DNA of 64,000 nt from Flavobacterium akiainvivens (GTDB lineage: Bacteria; Bacteroidota; Bacteroidia; Flavobacteriales; Flavobacteriaceae), in the NCBI RefSeq assembly GCF_001278115.1, contig NZ_LIYD01000005.1, positions 247,906 through 311,905 on the forward strand. Direction: 5' to 3'. How positions within the stretch are numbered: position 1 is the stretch's first letter; the number at the start of each line of letters is the position of its first letter. Below, in pieces: positions 28,914-37,769 of the stretch. Both the position numbers and the translations under genes were made by a program. The notes beneath the pieces are model-generated. The model was not told where the DNA came from and did not search any database. It saw only the letters and a list, made by a program, of their open reading frames with translations.

Positions 28914-29579
28914 TTATATCAATCCCATATCTTTAGCAATACTTACCAGGTGTGTAGTGTTTTTTGCCTGTAAAGATGTGCGCATTTTAATAATGCGTTT
29001 TTCTACGCTGCTAAAACTCGAAGCTTTTTTGCGTTCTTTTTTAAAGAGGTCTGTTATTTCGTTTTGGCTAAGCCCGTCTGAAAGGAGCTTTATAATTTCG
29101 AGGTCGGTAGCATCAAGTTCAAGCAGCATATCGGGTTTTCGCAGGTACGACAGCTCCGGAGAAAGGTAGGTGCCGTCTTTATATATTATGTTTATGGCAT
29201 TTTGAAGCTGAGAAATACTATCCCTGCTTTTAAGCACATAGGCATCAATATTGCAATCGTTTAAAAGATGGCGTATTTTATGGCCCCTGTCTTCTATAGA
29301 ATATGCAATTATTTTAATGGGCCAGCCTTGTTCTTTTATGGCTTTTATAAGTTCTTCGCCGCCGGCAAGCTTTGCTTCTCGGTTACCGCCGGTAAATGAA
29401 AGGTCTGTAATAATAAGTTCAAAGGGGGTATTATCAAGATATGATTTTTTCAATTTTAGGAAAGCCTCATCGCAATATTTTACATACACAGGCTCTTCAA
29501 TGCATAGCTTTTCTAATTCCATCTTTACATACAGCCCTGTACTGTCTACGTCTTCGGCTACTAATATTTTTTTGAACAT
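28914..29579 (-). CDS. LuxR/NarL-type response regulator
   Basis: 221 residues. The receiver domain starts KKILVAEDVDSTG and has the phosphorylation site in ELIITDLSF (Asp59); Lys is expected near residue 113. The C-terminal domain is a LuxR-type HTH (LEIIKLLSDGLSQNEITDLF, then KASSFSSVEKRIIKMRTSL). It starts 8 bp after the histidine kinase gene at 29588 and is surely its partner. Its likely targets are the TGAGG-N4-CCTCA sites upstream of the two operons just downstream; this is an inference. Confidence 0.92.
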   Translation of the reverse strand: MFKKILVAEDVDSTGLYVKMELEKLCIEEPVYVKYCDEAFLKLKKSYLDNTPFELIITDLSFTGGNREAKLAGGEELIKAIKEQGWPIKIIAYSIEDRGHKIRHLLNDCNIDAYVLKSRDSISQLQNAINIIYKDGTYLSPELSYLRKPDMLLELDATDLEIIKLLSDGLSQNEITDLFKKERKKASSFSSVEKRIIKMRTSLQAKNTTHLVSIAKDMGLI

Positions 29580-29587
29580 TGATATGT

Positions 29588-31291
29588 TTATAAAGGGATT
29601 ACTATTGAAATTTTGACACCTTTGGATATTTCGTCAAAAGTAACCGTACCGTTTACCAATTTAATGCGGGATTCCGCATTTTGCAACCCATTTTTACGAA
29701 TAAAACTTTCTTTTTTAATTCCTATTCCATTATCGGCATAGGTTACAACCAGTTTTTTATTGTTAATGGTAAATTTTATTGTAACAAGCGTGGCCTGGCT
29801 GTGCTTTTTCATGTTTACCATAAGCTCCCGCAATACCTTGTGTAGTGTGTTTTTTTTATATTCGTTTATGGTGTTCCATGCAATAGCCTCAGCATTAACG
29901 GGCAATATATTAACCTCTTTGGTTTTAAACAGCGCAAGCATTTCAATAAGTATAGTATGAAAATCGGCATCGGCATCTATGTTTGCATTTTCACGCGAAA
30001 TATCGCGCGTTTTTTCATATACTTTATCAAGGGTTTTTAAAAGCATATCTTTTTTAGCGGGGTTGTCTAACTGTAATGTTTGGGTAAATACAATTGTTTC
30101 AAAAACATCATTAGCCAGTTCATCGTGTATTTTTTTTGAAATGCGGCCTTCTGCCTTATAGGTTTCCTCCAGTTTTGCCTTTTTTAGTTTAAGGCGCTGT
30201 GCAATAAATAAAAATACGGTTATTAGTAATATAAACCCGGCAACCAAAATTAATACCGTTATAAGCAATTTATCGCGTTGTGATTTAAGTACGGTTTTGT
30301 CGCGCTCTGCTTTCATTTCAGAGTAGTCATACTTTATTTTGGCAAACTTGTTCTCTGTTTTAGACCGTTCTTTATTTAAAAAATCGTCTAAAATCATAAA
30401 TTCATTAGTGTACATATTGCGTTGCTTACCATCGGTACTTTTAATAATTTCTTTAAGGGCTATGAGCTTTTCTTCATTATTTTTAATTTGAGATGCAGTT
30501 TTGTAAGCCATTAGAGCATATTGCAATGCTAACGGTTTATTTACAGTAATGTAAAAATTATGTAAATTGTGGTAACTGCTTATAAGCCCTTTAAGATCGC
30601 CAATTTTTTCCCGTAATTGTAGTCCACTTTTTAAATATGTTAACGCTTCGGGCTTTTTTACTTTGCTATAAGCCCATCCTAAATTATCAAGTACCCTTGC
30701 CTTTGTTTGAGGGTCTGCACTAACATAGCTTGACTTTATAATTTTTTCAAGAATTTCTATAGCATTTCTATAATGGTTAGTTGTTATGTAAAGCGATGCT
30801 ATATTGTTGTAAATTATATAAATACTTAATGAATCTGATGTATATGCAGCTGCTTTTTTATAATTAACTATTGCATTATCATAATCAAGTATTTTACGGC
30901 TTACAATGCCCAGCAAATTATAGGTTGAAACAAGATTGCCCCGTTTGCCGACTACTTTTAAGAGTTTTAATGCATCAACTGCAGTGTTTTCGCAGCCATT
31001 GTAGTCGCCTACAGTCATTTGTATTTGTGCCATCATATAGCAAGCATAACCGGCATTTGCGGTATCTTTAATTGCAAGATAATCGCCACGCAGCTTTATA
31101 TAATGCCTGTATGCAGCCTCATACTTTTGCTTGGTAAAACAATTAAACGCTATACTCTCGTTTTTAGATAGTTTTAATACAGTTTCCTGAGGCTGTGCTT
31201 TACCAAATGAAGTATTACCATTGTGGCATGAGCATAAGAGTACTAAAAAAAGTATAATAAAAGGGGAACAAATCTTAATGCTAAGTTTCAT
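29588..31291 (-). CDS. TPR-containing sensor histidine kinase
   Basis: 567 residues. The N-terminus is a lipoprotein-like signal (LLCSC). TPR repeats fill about residues 45-290, which should face the periplasm; a coiled segment and one membrane helix (about 342-366) follow. The cytoplasmic part has the phospho-acceptor His389 (KIHDELANDV, HisKA_3 type) and a HATPase domain with VLRELMVNMKKHS (N box), YADNGIGI (G1) and NGLQNAESRI (G2). It autophosphorylates and should signal to the regulator at 28914. No sensory domain other than the TPRs is visible, so the signal may be a protein. Confidence 0.92.
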   Translation of the reverse strand: MKLSIKICSPFIILFLVLLCSCHNGNTSFGKAQPQETVLKLSKNESIAFNCFTKQKYEAAYRHYIKLRGDYLAIKDTANAGYACYMMAQIQMTVGDYNGCENTAVDALKLLKVVGKRGNLVSTYNLLGIVSRKILDYDNAIVNYKKAAAYTSDSLSIYIIYNNIASLYITTNHYRNAIEILEKIIKSSYVSADPQTKARVLDNLGWAYSKVKKPEALTYLKSGLQLREKIGDLKGLISSYHNLHNFYITVNKPLALQYALMAYKTASQIKNNEEKLIALKEIIKSTDGKQRNMYTNEFMILDDFLNKERSKTENKFAKIKYDYSEMKAERDKTVLKSQRDKLLITVLILVAGFILLITVFLFIAQRLKLKKAKLEETYKAEGRISKKIHDELANDVFETIVFTQTLQLDNPAKKDMLLKTLDKVYEKTRDISRENANIDADADFHTILIEMLALFKTKEVNILPVNAEAIAWNTINEYKKNTLHKVLRELMVNMKKHSQATLVTIKFTINNKKLVVTYADNGIGIKKESFIRKNGLQNAESRIKLVNGTVTFDEISKGVKISIVIPL

Positions 31292-31359
31292 TCCCCTAAA
31301 GTATAAAAAGTTATGTAATTTTATTGCTGCCCTATTTTATGGCCGGCAATATGTTGGCG

Positions 31360-31509
31360 CTATGGCCTTGGAGGCCTTACAGGTGGTACAAAACCATCAT
31401 CTGTATTATACTCATACGCATAACCATCAGAACCGGTTTTTTCGTTATCGCAAGACACTAAACTACCTCCCAGCAGCGAAAAAGCTGCCAGCAAAACTAT
31501 TTTTTTCAT
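31360..31509 (-). CDS. Small lipoprotein upstream of the histidine kinase
   Basis: 49 residues. MKKIVLLAAFSLLGGSLVSC is a clean lipoprotein signal with Cys20; the mature peptide is DNEKTGSDGYAYEYN followed by TDDGFVPPVRPPRP. It ends 68 bp before the kinase start and has the same direction, so it may be its operon leader gene. The Pro/Arg tail recalls short secreted peptides. Function unknown; it could be the ligand or accessory of the kinase's TPR domain. Confidence 0.65.
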   Translation of the reverse strand: MKKIVLLAAFSLLGGSLVSCDNEKTGSDGYAYEYNTDDGFVPPVRPPRP

Positions 31510-31858
31510 TTAATTTGTAATTAAAAATTAGACATAGGGTTGCCATTGTGGCATTGTTTAGCCCTAAGGCTTTGAGCCGTTATTTTGGCTACACCCGTAA
31601 TTTTGGGAAGTGTTAGTGTGCTGAACAGAACCGTAAGCAGGTATACTTCCCGGATAACTGTTGCGGCCTGACAGCAGCACTAATGTTGAAAGTAGTTTTG
31701 TACATTTGCCTTATTGCGCTTAAGACAGGAACTAAATTCTGAGGCAAAGAAATGATTGATTTTTAAGATGTTAGTTGTGGAATTCCAATCATTCCAATCA
31801 TTCCTGAAAATTCCGGAGAATTCCAAAAAAATCCATTTTTTAATTAGAGAGTACTATT
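31510..31858. other. Intergenic region with phased ATTCC repeats
   Basis: No gene is seen. ATTCC occurs at 31782, 31791, 31800, 31810 and 31820 and ATCC at 31831, spaced 9-11 bp, just before the gene at 31859. A good -7 element TACATTTG lies at 31701-31708, although no TTG is found 17-23 nt upstream. If it is used, the repeats lie in a 5' leader of about 145 nt. Confidence 0.5.
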
Positions 31859-32818
31859 ATGGATGAGTATAAAAAAGCAATACTGACCCGGTATAACGAG
31901 GTAAAAGAAGGGGAGAACAGTGCATATTTAGAGAAGCCCACCACTGCCGGACTTAAAGAATTAAGCCTGTCTTTGATTAATTCATTAAGTGACGATGACA
32001 AGGTTATTTATTGTAGATTTTTTAAACTTGAAAAAGTTGAATTCAATAAGGTTAAGGAATTTGACAATGATAGATTCAGGCCTATAATAAGTTTTATAAA
32101 AAAAGGTACAGTTCCGCGCGATTTAAATAGCGTAGAACTTTTGGCAATTTTGGTAGGTTTACCATCAAGGCCTTCTAAGAGGTTCAAAAAAATGCAGTTG
32201 GAAAACCAGCCGGATCCTGTTATTTCAGGATTTGTTGCAGAACCCACTACGGCTTATGGGCAAGAAGATAAGGTAGCAGAACAACAGCAGGAAAATTTAG
32301 ATGCTACGGTTGAAGTTTTAAAGGAAGAAATAATAACCCCAGTTGCTGACCCTGAAACCGGTATTGAAAATGTAACCCGGGATACCGTTGCTATACCCCA
32401 AAAATATTTTGTATCTCCCCACCACAGAAATAGATATAACCGGATAAAACTTATAGCCCTTTGCCTGGTGTTTTTTGCCGGAACAGGATATGCCGTAAAA
32501 AGTATTTTTTACACTGAAAGCGAATGTATGATGTGGAAAGGCGACCATTATGAAAAAGTGCCGTGCGATTTACAGGTAAATACTGAGGCCGGTAACAGAA
32601 TTATACCAATAGATGAAAATTTATTGGCATTTCAAAGGAAAATTATGGTTACAGATACCACAACATTTTTTAATGAAGATAGAAGCCCGCGCGTGTGGTA
32701 TTGTAAATCGGGGGAGAACGAATATGAATGTTTTAGTTATCCGGGAAAACATCCTGAAAGTAATAAAGAGTTGAAAAAAATTACTACTTATATTATCGAG
32801 AAATATTTACATAAATAA
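31859..32818 (+). CDS. Single-pass membrane protein of unknown function
   Basis: 319 residues. A charged N-terminal domain (about 1-110; EYKKAILTRYNEV, GLKELSLSLINSL, SVELLAILVGLPSRPSKRF) looks helical and could be a DNA- or protein-binding module. A low-complexity linker leads to one membrane helix (about 200-218, LIALCLVFFAGTGYAV) and an outer domain starting ECMMWKGDHYEKVPCD. Proteins with a membrane helix followed by this 'CMxWxGDxYxxVxCD' motif recur in Flavobacteriia without known function. The domain order (possibly cytoplasmic regulator, helix, outer sensor) would suit a one-component signal protein. Confidence 0.7.
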   Translation: MDEYKKAILTRYNEVKEGENSAYLEKPTTAGLKELSLSLINSLSDDDKVIYCRFFKLEKVEFNKVKEFDNDRFRPIISFIKKGTVPRDLNSVELLAILVGLPSRPSKRFKKMQLENQPDPVISGFVAEPTTAYGQEDKVAEQQQENLDATVEVLKEEIITPVADPETGIENVTRDTVAIPQKYFVSPHHRNRYNRIKLIALCLVFFAGTGYAVKSIFYTESECMMWKGDHYEKVPCDLQVNTEAGNRIIPIDENLLAFQRKIMVTDTTTFFNEDRSPRVWYCKSGENEYECFSYPGKHPESNKELKKITTYIIEKYLHK

Positions 32819-32846
32819 GCCTGCAATTTTTCCGTTTATAGTATTA

Positions 32847-32885
32847 AAAATACAGCCGGAAGATTATGCGTCTCCCGGCTGTATT
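32847..32885. terminator. Bidirectional terminator between convergent genes
   Basis: Arms AATACAGCCGG (32849-32859) and CCGGCTGTATT (32875-32885) form an 11-bp stem with a 15-nt loop, with A-rich and T-rich flanks. It lies between the stops of the gene at 31859 (+) and the SDR gene at 32905 (-). Confidence 0.7.
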
Positions 32886-32904
32886 TATTGGTTTTCAGCA
32901 ATGT

Positions 32905-33648
32905 TTACTTCCTGCTGTAGGTAAGGTATCCGCCATCGGCAGTAATATCTGCGCCGCTTATATAGCTTGCAGCATCAGAGGCAAGGAAGAGCACGGTACC
33001 GGCAATTTCATCGGCAGTACCAAGGCGCTGGAACGCGGTGGCCGATGCCAGGTAATCTTTAGCATCTGGTGTAGCTACAGAATCAAGCCCCGGTGTTTGT
33101 ATAGGGCCCGGGCTAACGGTGTTTACACGTATTTTTCTTTCCGCAAGCTCGTTAGCAGCAATCTGGGCAATTTTATTAAGCGCGCCCTTAGTGGCAGAAT
33201 ATACGCTTGTGCCAATGTTTGCAGCCGATGCCACTACCGATGAGGTAAATATTACCGATGCGCCATCGGCCAGGTGCGGGGTTAGCTTTTGTAGGGTAAA
33301 GAAAGGGCCTTTGGTGTTGGTGTTAAACTGCGCATCAAAATCGGCCTCGGTTACCTGCCCAATGGGGCCAAAGGTGGCAATTGCAGCGTTTAAAAAGAGT
33401 ACATCCAGCTTGTTACCGCTTTCGGCAACTGCCTTTTCAAGAACAGCTATCCCATCAAGGTTAGCGGTGTCAGACACCAGTGTTTTTAAGTTGGGGCTGT
33501 TTATTTCTTCGGCCGCTTTTTGCAGGTTTGCAGCGCCCCTGCCGGTAATAAGCACATTTGCCCCTGCGTTTATAAATGCTTTTGCAGTGGCCAGCCCTAT
33601 GCCTGTTGTACCACCGGTTATAACCACATTTTTATTTTGTAAACTCAT
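32905..33648 (-). CDS. SDR-family oxidoreductase
   Basis: 247 residues with the classical short-chain dehydrogenase features: the cofactor motif TGGTTGIGLA (about 11-20), NAA at about 86-88, the catalytic Ser in VIFTSSVVA and Tyr-x3-Lys in VYSATKGAL, then SPGPIQTPG. It should be an NAD(P)H-dependent oxidoreductase; the substrate is not clear. It is divergent from the HxlR regulator at 33755 and shares its operator region, so it is the likely target of that regulator, as often found for such pairs. Confidence 0.92.
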   Translation of the reverse strand: MSLQNKNVVITGGTTGIGLATAKAFINAGANVLITGRGAANLQKAAEEINSPNLKTLVSDTANLDGIAVLEKAVAESGNKLDVLFLNAAIATFGPIGQVTEADFDAQFNTNTKGPFFTLQKLTPHLADGASVIFTSSVVASAANIGTSVYSATKGALNKIAQIAANELAERKIRVNTVSPGPIQTPGLDSVATPDAKDYLASATAFQRLGTADEIAGTVLFLASDAASYISGADITADGGYLTYSRK

Positions 33649-33704
33649 GTTTTTTATGATTTTAAATTGTATGGTACAAATTTAGGTTATACTGATTTAT
33701 TACT

Positions 33705-33752
33705 GTAACTTTGTAACTAAAAGTAACAGTAACTTTAGAGTAACCAGGTAAC
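33705..33752. promoter_or_regulatory. Operator cluster of six GTAAC boxes between SDR and HxlR genes
   Basis: GTAAC begins at 33705, 33713, 33723, 33729, 33740 and 33748 in 48 bp, all in the same orientation. The first and last pairs have the same spacing (8 bp). The cluster ends 2 bp before the regulator's start codon and lies 57 bp from the SDR start. It is the probable binding region of the HxlR-type regulator, which binds as a dimer. Confidence 0.6.
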
Positions 33753-33754
33753 TT

Positions 33755-34099
33755 ATGACAGAAACAGCATGCCACAAAAAAGAAATCATGGCCATTCATG
33801 ATACTATGGATGTACTGGGGGGTAAATGGAAGATATCTATTATATCTACCATGTGCTACTATAACCACAGACGTTTTAGCGATATACTAACTAATCTTAA
33901 CGGTATATCTAACAAGCAGTTAAGTAAAGAGCTAAAAGAACTGGAGCAGAACAAGCTTATTAAACGCACGGTTTTAGACACCCAGCCCATATCAGTACAA
34001 TACAACTTAACCGAGTATGGGTGGTCTTTACAAAACCTTATACACGACCTTGCCGAATGGGGCATAAAGCACAGGCAGGTAATTATAGCAGGGGAGTAA
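33755..34099 (+). CDS. HxlR-family transcriptional regulator
   Basis: 114 residues with the HxlR winged-helix pattern: AIHDTMDVLGGKWKISIIS, RRFSDILTNLNGISNKQLSKELKELE, and the wing LIKRTVLDTQPISVQYNLTEYGWSL. It starts with a Cys (TACHKKE) often present in redox- or electrophile-sensing members. It is divergent from the SDR gene and followed by the flavin monooxygenase gene, so it probably controls a detoxification response. Confidence 0.93.
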   Translation: MTETACHKKEIMAIHDTMDVLGGKWKISIISTMCYYNHRRFSDILTNLNGISNKQLSKELKELEQNKLIKRTVLDTQPISVQYNLTEYGWSLQNLIHDLAEWGIKHRQVIIAGE

Positions 34100-34149
34100 G
34101 CCTGCTAAAGCCAAGGGTTTATTTAATATATTTAGCGTAAACAAAACGT

Positions 34150-35172
34150 ATGAAAAAAATAGGGTTTTTATCATTTGGGCATTGGTCAGACCATCCGGCC
34201 TACCAAACCCGCACGGCAGCCGATACACTGCTGCAGTCTATTGATTTGGCCGTAGCCGCCGAAGAAATAGGGGTAGACGGGGCCTATTTCAGGGTGCATC
34301 ACTTTGCACGGCAGCTGGCATCGCCTTTTCCGCTGCTTTCGGCGGTGGGTGCAAAAACACATAAAATAGAGATAGGCACCGGTGTAATTGATATGCGTTA
34401 TGAAAATCCGCTGTACATGGTGGAAGACGCAGGTGCTGCCGACCTTATATCTGAAGGCAGGCTGCAATTGGGCATAAGCCGCGGTTCGCCGGAGCAGGTA
34501 ATTGACGGCTGGCGCTACTTTGGCTATGAACCGGCCGAGGGTGAAACCGATGCCGATATGGGGCGCAAAAAAGCGCTTGAGTTTTTAGACAGGCTTAGCG
34601 GTAAAGGGTTTGCAGAGCCCAACCCGTACCCTATGTTCCCCAATCCGCCGGGATTGCTGCGCCTTGAGCCGCATAGCGAAGGGTTAAGGGAGCGTATATG
34701 GTGGGGGGCGGCCTCTAACGCCACTGCCGTTTGGGCAGCCGAAAACGGCATGCACCTGCAAAGCTCTACCCTTAAGTTTGATGAAAACGGCAAGCCGTTC
34801 CACATACAGCAGGCAGAGCAGATACGGATGTATAAAGAAGCCTGGAAAAATGCCGGCCACCAGCGCGAGCCGCGGGTTTCGGTAAGCCGCTCCATCTTTG
34901 CACTGGTTAACGACCAGGACCGGTTTTATTTTGGCCAGCAGGGCAAAACGGCTGATAGCTTTGGCTATATAGAAAGCGACAAACGGGCCATTTTTGGCAA
35001 AAGCTATGCCGCTGAACCCGATAAGCTTATAAAGGAGCTGGCAGAAGACGAAGCCATAAAGGAGGCCGATACACTGCTTTTAACCATACCCAATACACTG
35101 GGCGTTGATTATAACATACACGTGCTTTCGGCTATTTTAGAGCACGTGGCACCCGCCCTGGGCTGGCGTTAA
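34150..35172 (+). CDS. LLM-class flavin-dependent oxidoreductase
   Basis: 340 residues of the bacterial luciferase-like monooxygenase fold: IGFLSFGHW at the start, EEIGVDGAYFRVHHFARQLASPFPLLSAVGAKTHKIEIGTG, and RLQLGISRGSPEQVIDGW. It should use reduced FMN and oxygen on an unknown organic substrate. It follows the HxlR gene by 50 bp in the same direction and may be co-regulated with it. TATATTTAG at about 34128-34136 is a possible -7 element of its own. Confidence 0.9.
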   Translation: MKKIGFLSFGHWSDHPAYQTRTAADTLLQSIDLAVAAEEIGVDGAYFRVHHFARQLASPFPLLSAVGAKTHKIEIGTGVIDMRYENPLYMVEDAGAADLISEGRLQLGISRGSPEQVIDGWRYFGYEPAEGETDADMGRKKALEFLDRLSGKGFAEPNPYPMFPNPPGLLRLEPHSEGLRERIWWGAASNATAVWAAENGMHLQSSTLKFDENGKPFHIQQAEQIRMYKEAWKNAGHQREPRVSVSRSIFALVNDQDRFYFGQQGKTADSFGYIESDKRAIFGKSYAAEPDKLIKELAEDEAIKEADTLLLTIPNTLGVDYNIHVLSAILEHVAPALGWR

Positions 35173-35446
35173 CAGCAGGTTACATACTACAGGTATACAT
35201 TTGCCCGTTACCTGAATTAAATTCCCCTGACGCCGGTTTGGGGAATTTAATTTTGGCATTTATATATGGTTTCCATTTGGTATAAGAACAAATAAGCAGG
35301 AAAATAAACATATAGCTTTGTTTTGTATCAAAATTTACCTACATTTATCTATGATTCTCAAAAGGAAGAATTACATACTCCTAATAATTTAGACGATAGT
35401 CTTAGCATAATCTAAATAATACTAATTCACCTAAATCATATTTTTT

Positions 35447-35593
35447 ATGAAAATAAAATTCATAAAAGGAGATTCTGTATGCTTAATTTGCAAACCAAAC
35501 CTTAAAATGATTGTAACAGGATTTACTGATGGACTAATCAAAGTAAAACGACAAGATAACAAAATGTCCTTAGTATTCTTCCTGAGCTATTGA
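35447..35593 (+). CDS. Possible 48-residue YodC-like protein
   Basis: A short frame begins ATG at 35447: MKIKFIKGDSVCLICKPNLK, then MIVTGFTDGLIKVKRQDNK and a hydrophobic end. 'KGDxVxL...PxLKMxVxGxxDGLxxVK' resembles small DUF2158/YodC-like beta-barrel proteins. The setting is about 270 bp of AT-rich non-coding DNA on the left and 150 bp on the right, so nothing else explains the stretch. Evidence is only the fit to a pattern; it may be chance. Confidence 0.4.
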   Translation: MKIKFIKGDSVCLICKPNLKMIVTGFTDGLIKVKRQDNKMSLVFFLSY

Positions 35594-35746
35594 CATTAGA
35601 TAAAAACTAATGTTGATTAAATGAACAACCGAGACAGTTAAAAACTGCCTCGGTTACTTATTATACAACCTATAAATCTGTCTCTTGTGTGATGTGAAAT
35701 TATGTGGAGAACCTTTAAAAAACAGAGGCTTATTTTTCTTAAATCT

Positions 35747-37414
35747 TTAATTTAAGCCTTCTACGTATTCATGATTATGTAGTATTACTTTATCTATTAG
35801 TAGATCTTTCAATAGAACAAGACAAGGTGCATCAGATTCTAATGTTAAACTTTGCGCATAGTCATATGCTTTCCAAGGCTTATCCTTACCATTTGAAACT
35901 ATTCCATGAGATAACTCAAAGTTCCCTACATGGACATATCTCCTAGACAAACCTTCTAATCTATCATTGGCTGCGAGTACCTTGTCCCAGATTGATTTGT
36001 TTAATGTCCATGCACTATTAGCTTTTCCATCACTTGTAGTTCGTGAATCCGAATCATGTATAACACAGTGCTCAATATGGAATGCAGTAAATATTTCCTG
36101 AAAAAAAGGAATATTATTCTTTGATCCAGAATTCAAAACATATACTTCAAAGGTGTTGTAAAATCGCTTAATCAAATCTCTAAAAACTATGGCCTCAGTA
36201 TCTCCTTCAACGATGATTACAGTCTTAGAATAAAATGACTCACATACATGAGGATTAAACCTGTTTATCATTTGTATTCTTTGCTTTTTCACTTCATCAC
36301 CCCTGAACACTTCATCACCAACCTGATACGTATGAGTTGTTTCATCTTGTCTCTTTACAACCCTAACTAAGGATGAATGTGGTTTTGAAATATCAATCAT
36401 TAAAGGAGAATGTGTCGCACACAAAATTTGGAATGGGGAATTCTCAGCCAGGTCATATAAACTTGTTCTTAATCTGAATGTAATCTCCGGATGCAAAAAT
36501 AACTCCGGCTCTTCATAAAGAATGATGTACTCCTTTTTACTACCTTCACGTGATCTTTTTAAAAATGTCAAGAAATTATATAAAGCCTGGCGAATAACAC
36601 CATGTCCATATTGTGTAAATACCTCGTTACGATCTACACCATCTTTCGTTATTGTTACAGAATGGTTTTTCTTAAATGAATCTTCCAATTTAATGTTCTC
36701 ATCATCCTTGGGAGATAATTTCAACGTCAAATCTGTAAAAACCTTCTTGAAGTATTCATTGATGTCTTCATTATACTTCGTGATAATATCCGAATCTGCA
36801 ATTTTTTGCTGAAGATCCTTAACACCTTGTATTAGTTTATCAAGATCATCTCCATAATCCTCTTTCAGCTTTTTAAGTATTTCATCTTGGATAAGTTTAT
36901 TGACCTTTTCTTCAAGGCTACTTTCTGTTTCCATAGCTCCAATGATAATAGGAGTTGGAGAATATTTCTGAAATAATGACGGCATTCCACCGAAACCATT
37001 AAGAACCCATTCATTTGTTTCAGGTGAATATGTGTACTTATCTGCCGCATCAGTTCTAGTCCAAATCTTCTTTACCCTGATGTGATTAGTATCATCTACC
37101 CATTTTTTTATCCAATCCGGATCTGTACCTTTACCTTTTACAGCCATAGATAAGTTTACGTCCTCATCATCATTATCATCTTTTAGAAAAACTCCTTCAA
37201 TTTCTATTGGGGTTTCTAAGTTGTAATTATAAAAGTCCGAAAGACTTGCCTTTTGAGTTGATATCACGAAAAATTCATACGCTCTTAAAAAAGAAGATTT
37301 ACCAACATTATTTTGACCGATAAGGAAAATGATATTAGAAGTGGAAAAGTCAATTACATTATTATTGCCTTTAAGGCCGCGGAAATTTTTGATTATTAAT
37401 TTTTGGAGTTTCAT
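35747..37414 (-). CDS. OLD-family ATP-dependent endonuclease (AAA ATPase plus TOPRIM)
   Basis: 555 residues. The N-terminal ABC-type ATPase begins LQKLIIKNFRGLKG with Walker A GQNNVGKS (33-40); the signature and Walker B region is KEYIILYEEPELFLHPE, then CATHSPLMID. The C-terminal TOPRIM domain starts VIIVEGDTEAIVF (metal-binding Glu) and has IHDSDSRTT. OLD nucleases (including GajA of Gabija) act in phage defence or DNA processing. No UvrD-like gajB gene lies beside it, so it is a stand-alone (class 1-type) OLD protein. The gene is bounded by AT-rich gaps and looks like a single acquired cassette. Confidence 0.92.
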   Translation of the reverse strand: MKLQKLIIKNFRGLKGNNNVIDFSTSNIIFLIGQNNVGKSSFLRAYEFFVISTQKASLSDFYNYNLETPIEIEGVFLKDDNDDEDVNLSMAVKGKGTDPDWIKKWVDDTNHIRVKKIWTRTDAADKYTYSPETNEWVLNGFGGMPSLFQKYSPTPIIIGAMETESSLEEKVNKLIQDEILKKLKEDYGDDLDKLIQGVKDLQQKIADSDIITKYNEDINEYFKKVFTDLTLKLSPKDDENIKLEDSFKKNHSVTITKDGVDRNEVFTQYGHGVIRQALYNFLTFLKRSREGSKKEYIILYEEPELFLHPEITFRLRTSLYDLAENSPFQILCATHSPLMIDISKPHSSLVRVVKRQDETTHTYQVGDEVFRGDEVKKQRIQMINRFNPHVCESFYSKTVIIVEGDTEAIVFRDLIKRFYNTFEVYVLNSGSKNNIPFFQEIFTAFHIEHCVIHDSDSRTTSDGKANSAWTLNKSIWDKVLAANDRLEGLSRRYVHVGNFELSHGIVSNGKDKPWKAYDYAQSLTLESDAPCLVLLKDLLIDKVILHNHEYVEGLN

Positions 37415-37769
37415 ATAGTAGATGGTTGATAAGTTAAACTAAAATATAATTATAATATAACTATGCCAATACCCATCATTAGGTATTTAATCTATTGATT
37501 TACTCCTCTAAATGCTTATGGTTTTTCATTAAAGCTGTCAGAATTTCATTTGGATCATTTATTTCTTGTCAAAATTAATATCCTGACAAATTCTACGTCA
37601 TACTCCTTACCATTTGACCCACCGGAGTTCCAAAACGGTATTTTTAAACCTGAAAATTTTGCCCGATATGCTTTTTTGCGCAATTTGATATTTCACACCG
37701 TGAAAATGAATTCCGAAAGTGAAATATTACCCATTTTCAGGTAGTAAATAACAGAAATTACCTACAGTT
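37415..37769. other. Intergenic region, no gene, holds one copy of a 47-bp repeat
   Basis: AT-rich. A 64-codon open frame at 37550-37744 has no recognisable protein character and overlaps the repeat element, so I do not call it. The only structured part is the repeat at 37684-37730. Confidence 0.6.
37684..37730. repeat. Copy A of a 47-bp intergenic repeat
   Basis: 46 of 47 positions are identical to 52202-52248. The element holds TTTCAC, ACC, GTGAAA (a hairpin or dyad) and, 13 nt on, another GTGAAA. Weaker similarity continues to a shared GAAATTAC at 37754-37761. It ends near the stop of the minus-strand gene at 37770. Confidence 0.85.

Noticed and set aside
35747..37414. Gabija system
   Set aside because: Only the GajA-like OLD nuclease is present; no UvrD-type helicase gene on either side.
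37550..37744. 64-codon open frame on the plus strand
   Set aside because: No protein features, and it overlaps the 47-bp repeat.
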